Shown here: positions 5,350 through 5,564 of the stretch, piece after piece | Layout of the letters: each line of letters opens with the position of its first letter | Position numbering within the stretch: the stretch's first letter is position 1 | Source: JASFTV01 sp050050615 | GTDB taxonomy: Bacteria > Desulfobacterota > DSM-4660 > Desulfatiglandales > HGW-15 | Direction of reading: 5' to 3' | DNA length: 5,564 nucleotides | Assembly: GCA_050050615.1 (NCBI GenBank) | Contig: JASFTV010000250.1 | Span: forward strand, 1-5,564 | Position numbers and translations under genes: made by a program | Notes under the pieces: model-generated | What the model was told of the DNA's origin: nothing | The model's input: the letters and a program-made list of their open reading frames with translations, nothing else | Database searches by the model: none

Positions 5350-5368
5350 GTGCATGCTGTCTATGCAC
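5350..5368 (-). repeat. Hairpin overlapping the stop of the ATP-NAD kinase gene
   Basis: GTGCAT (5350-5355) and ATGCAC (5363-5368) form a perfect 6-bp stem with a 7-base loop. Read on the - strand, it starts at the last base of the kinase stop codon (5368-5370). It is followed by a G-rich, not T-rich, stretch, so it is a weak terminator candidate at best and may be chance. Confidence 0.25.
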
Positions 5369-5564
5369 TATTCAACTTTGTAAATCATTTCTTCCCGATA
5401 GCCCGTGACCACCCTCTTATAGCCTCTCAGCATGCTGTCGACATCTTTGTTGCCTGTATCAACGAGAAGCGGCTTTCGAGTTAAGGAATTGAGCTTTTTA
5501 GACGTTGCAACAACGATGATATTTTCGACGCCCACCTTCTTGATGACCTCTGGGCTCAATTGTT
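5368..5564 (-). CDS. ATP-NAD kinase, AcoX/COG3199 type, C-terminal fragment (gene continues past the right edge)
   Basis: The last 64 or so residues of a protein encoded on the - strand. The stop TAG is at 5370-5368 and the frame is open to the right edge. The translation contains QLSPEVIKKVG, ENIIVVATSKKL, RKPLLVDTG, DVDSMLRGY and RVVTGYREEMIYKV. This is the C-terminal pattern I recall for the predicted ATP-NAD kinase / AcoX-like family (COG3199): a (Q/F)SPEV-x-x-VG opening, a VVATP-like strand, then LxVDTGDxExDxxLxGYxRVxTGYxE. The family is annotated as NAD kinase-related and would phosphorylate NAD+ to NADP+ in the cytoplasm; for AcoX members this is uncertain. The catalytic GGDG-type region would lie outside the window, so activity cannot be judged. 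The TTG at 5559-5557 is an internal Leu codon, not a start. The gene converges on the aminotransferase with 101 bases between stops, so it is a separate transcription unit. Confidence 0.75.
   Translation of the reverse strand, partial: QLSPEVIKKVGVENIIVVATSKKLNSLTRKPLLVDTGNKDVDSMLRGYKRVVTGYREEMIYKVE

Noticed and set aside
5281..5484. 67-codon + strand open frame after the aminotransferase
   Set aside because: Most of it is antisense to the ATP-NAD kinase fragment, whose - strand translation matches a known family; the + strand product has no recognisable feature.

Overview
The window looks like a piece of a mesophilic, roughly 50-55 % GC Gram-negative bacterial chromosome. My best guess is an anaerobic Desulfobacterota-type (deltaproteobacterial) organism. 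That guess rests on the mix of families: a stand-alone receiver protein, free-standing aspartokinase-type ACT proteins, a phenylacetate-CoA-ligase-like protein and an AcoX-type ATP-NAD kinase. There is no rRNA, tRNA or other taxonomic marker, so the assignment is weak. Apart from the 3' end of one gene at the right edge, everything is on the + strand.

Layout. Positions 1-202 hold no convincing gene: an AT-rich leader with small competing hairpins and a strong Shine-Dalgarno. Four same-strand genes follow: a single-domain response regulator (203-583), a 339-residue protein that looks like four ACT domains with no enzyme attached (621-1640), a PaaK-like AMP-binding family protein whose ATP-binding P-loop is missing (1687-2970), and a 171-residue tandem-ACT protein (3166-3681). 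A 195-base gap before the last of these contains a 12-bp inverted repeat that resembles a dispersed palindromic element. Next come a YajD-family HNH nuclease gene (about 3735-4100) and, two bases on, a fold-type I PLP aminotransferase of the LysN/MocR type (4103-5266). The window closes with a convergent gene on the - strand, the C-terminus of an AcoX/COG3199-type ATP-NAD kinase (5368 to beyond 5564). A bulged 9-bp hairpin lies between the two converging genes.

How the genes may work together. The first four genes form the interesting unit. A phospho-acceptor protein with no output domain, six predicted ACT ligand-sensing domains on two proteins with no catalytic partner, and an adenylate-forming-family protein that appears unable to bind ATP normally, together look like a sensory or regulatory module rather than a catabolic operon. 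This is inference from architecture and gene order. The ACT domains resemble the tandem pair of aspartokinase, so amino acids or acyl/aryl-acid derivatives are plausible ligands, but nothing in the window identifies one. YajD and the aminotransferase are closely spaced with each other and may be cotranscribed with the module, but no functional link is visible.
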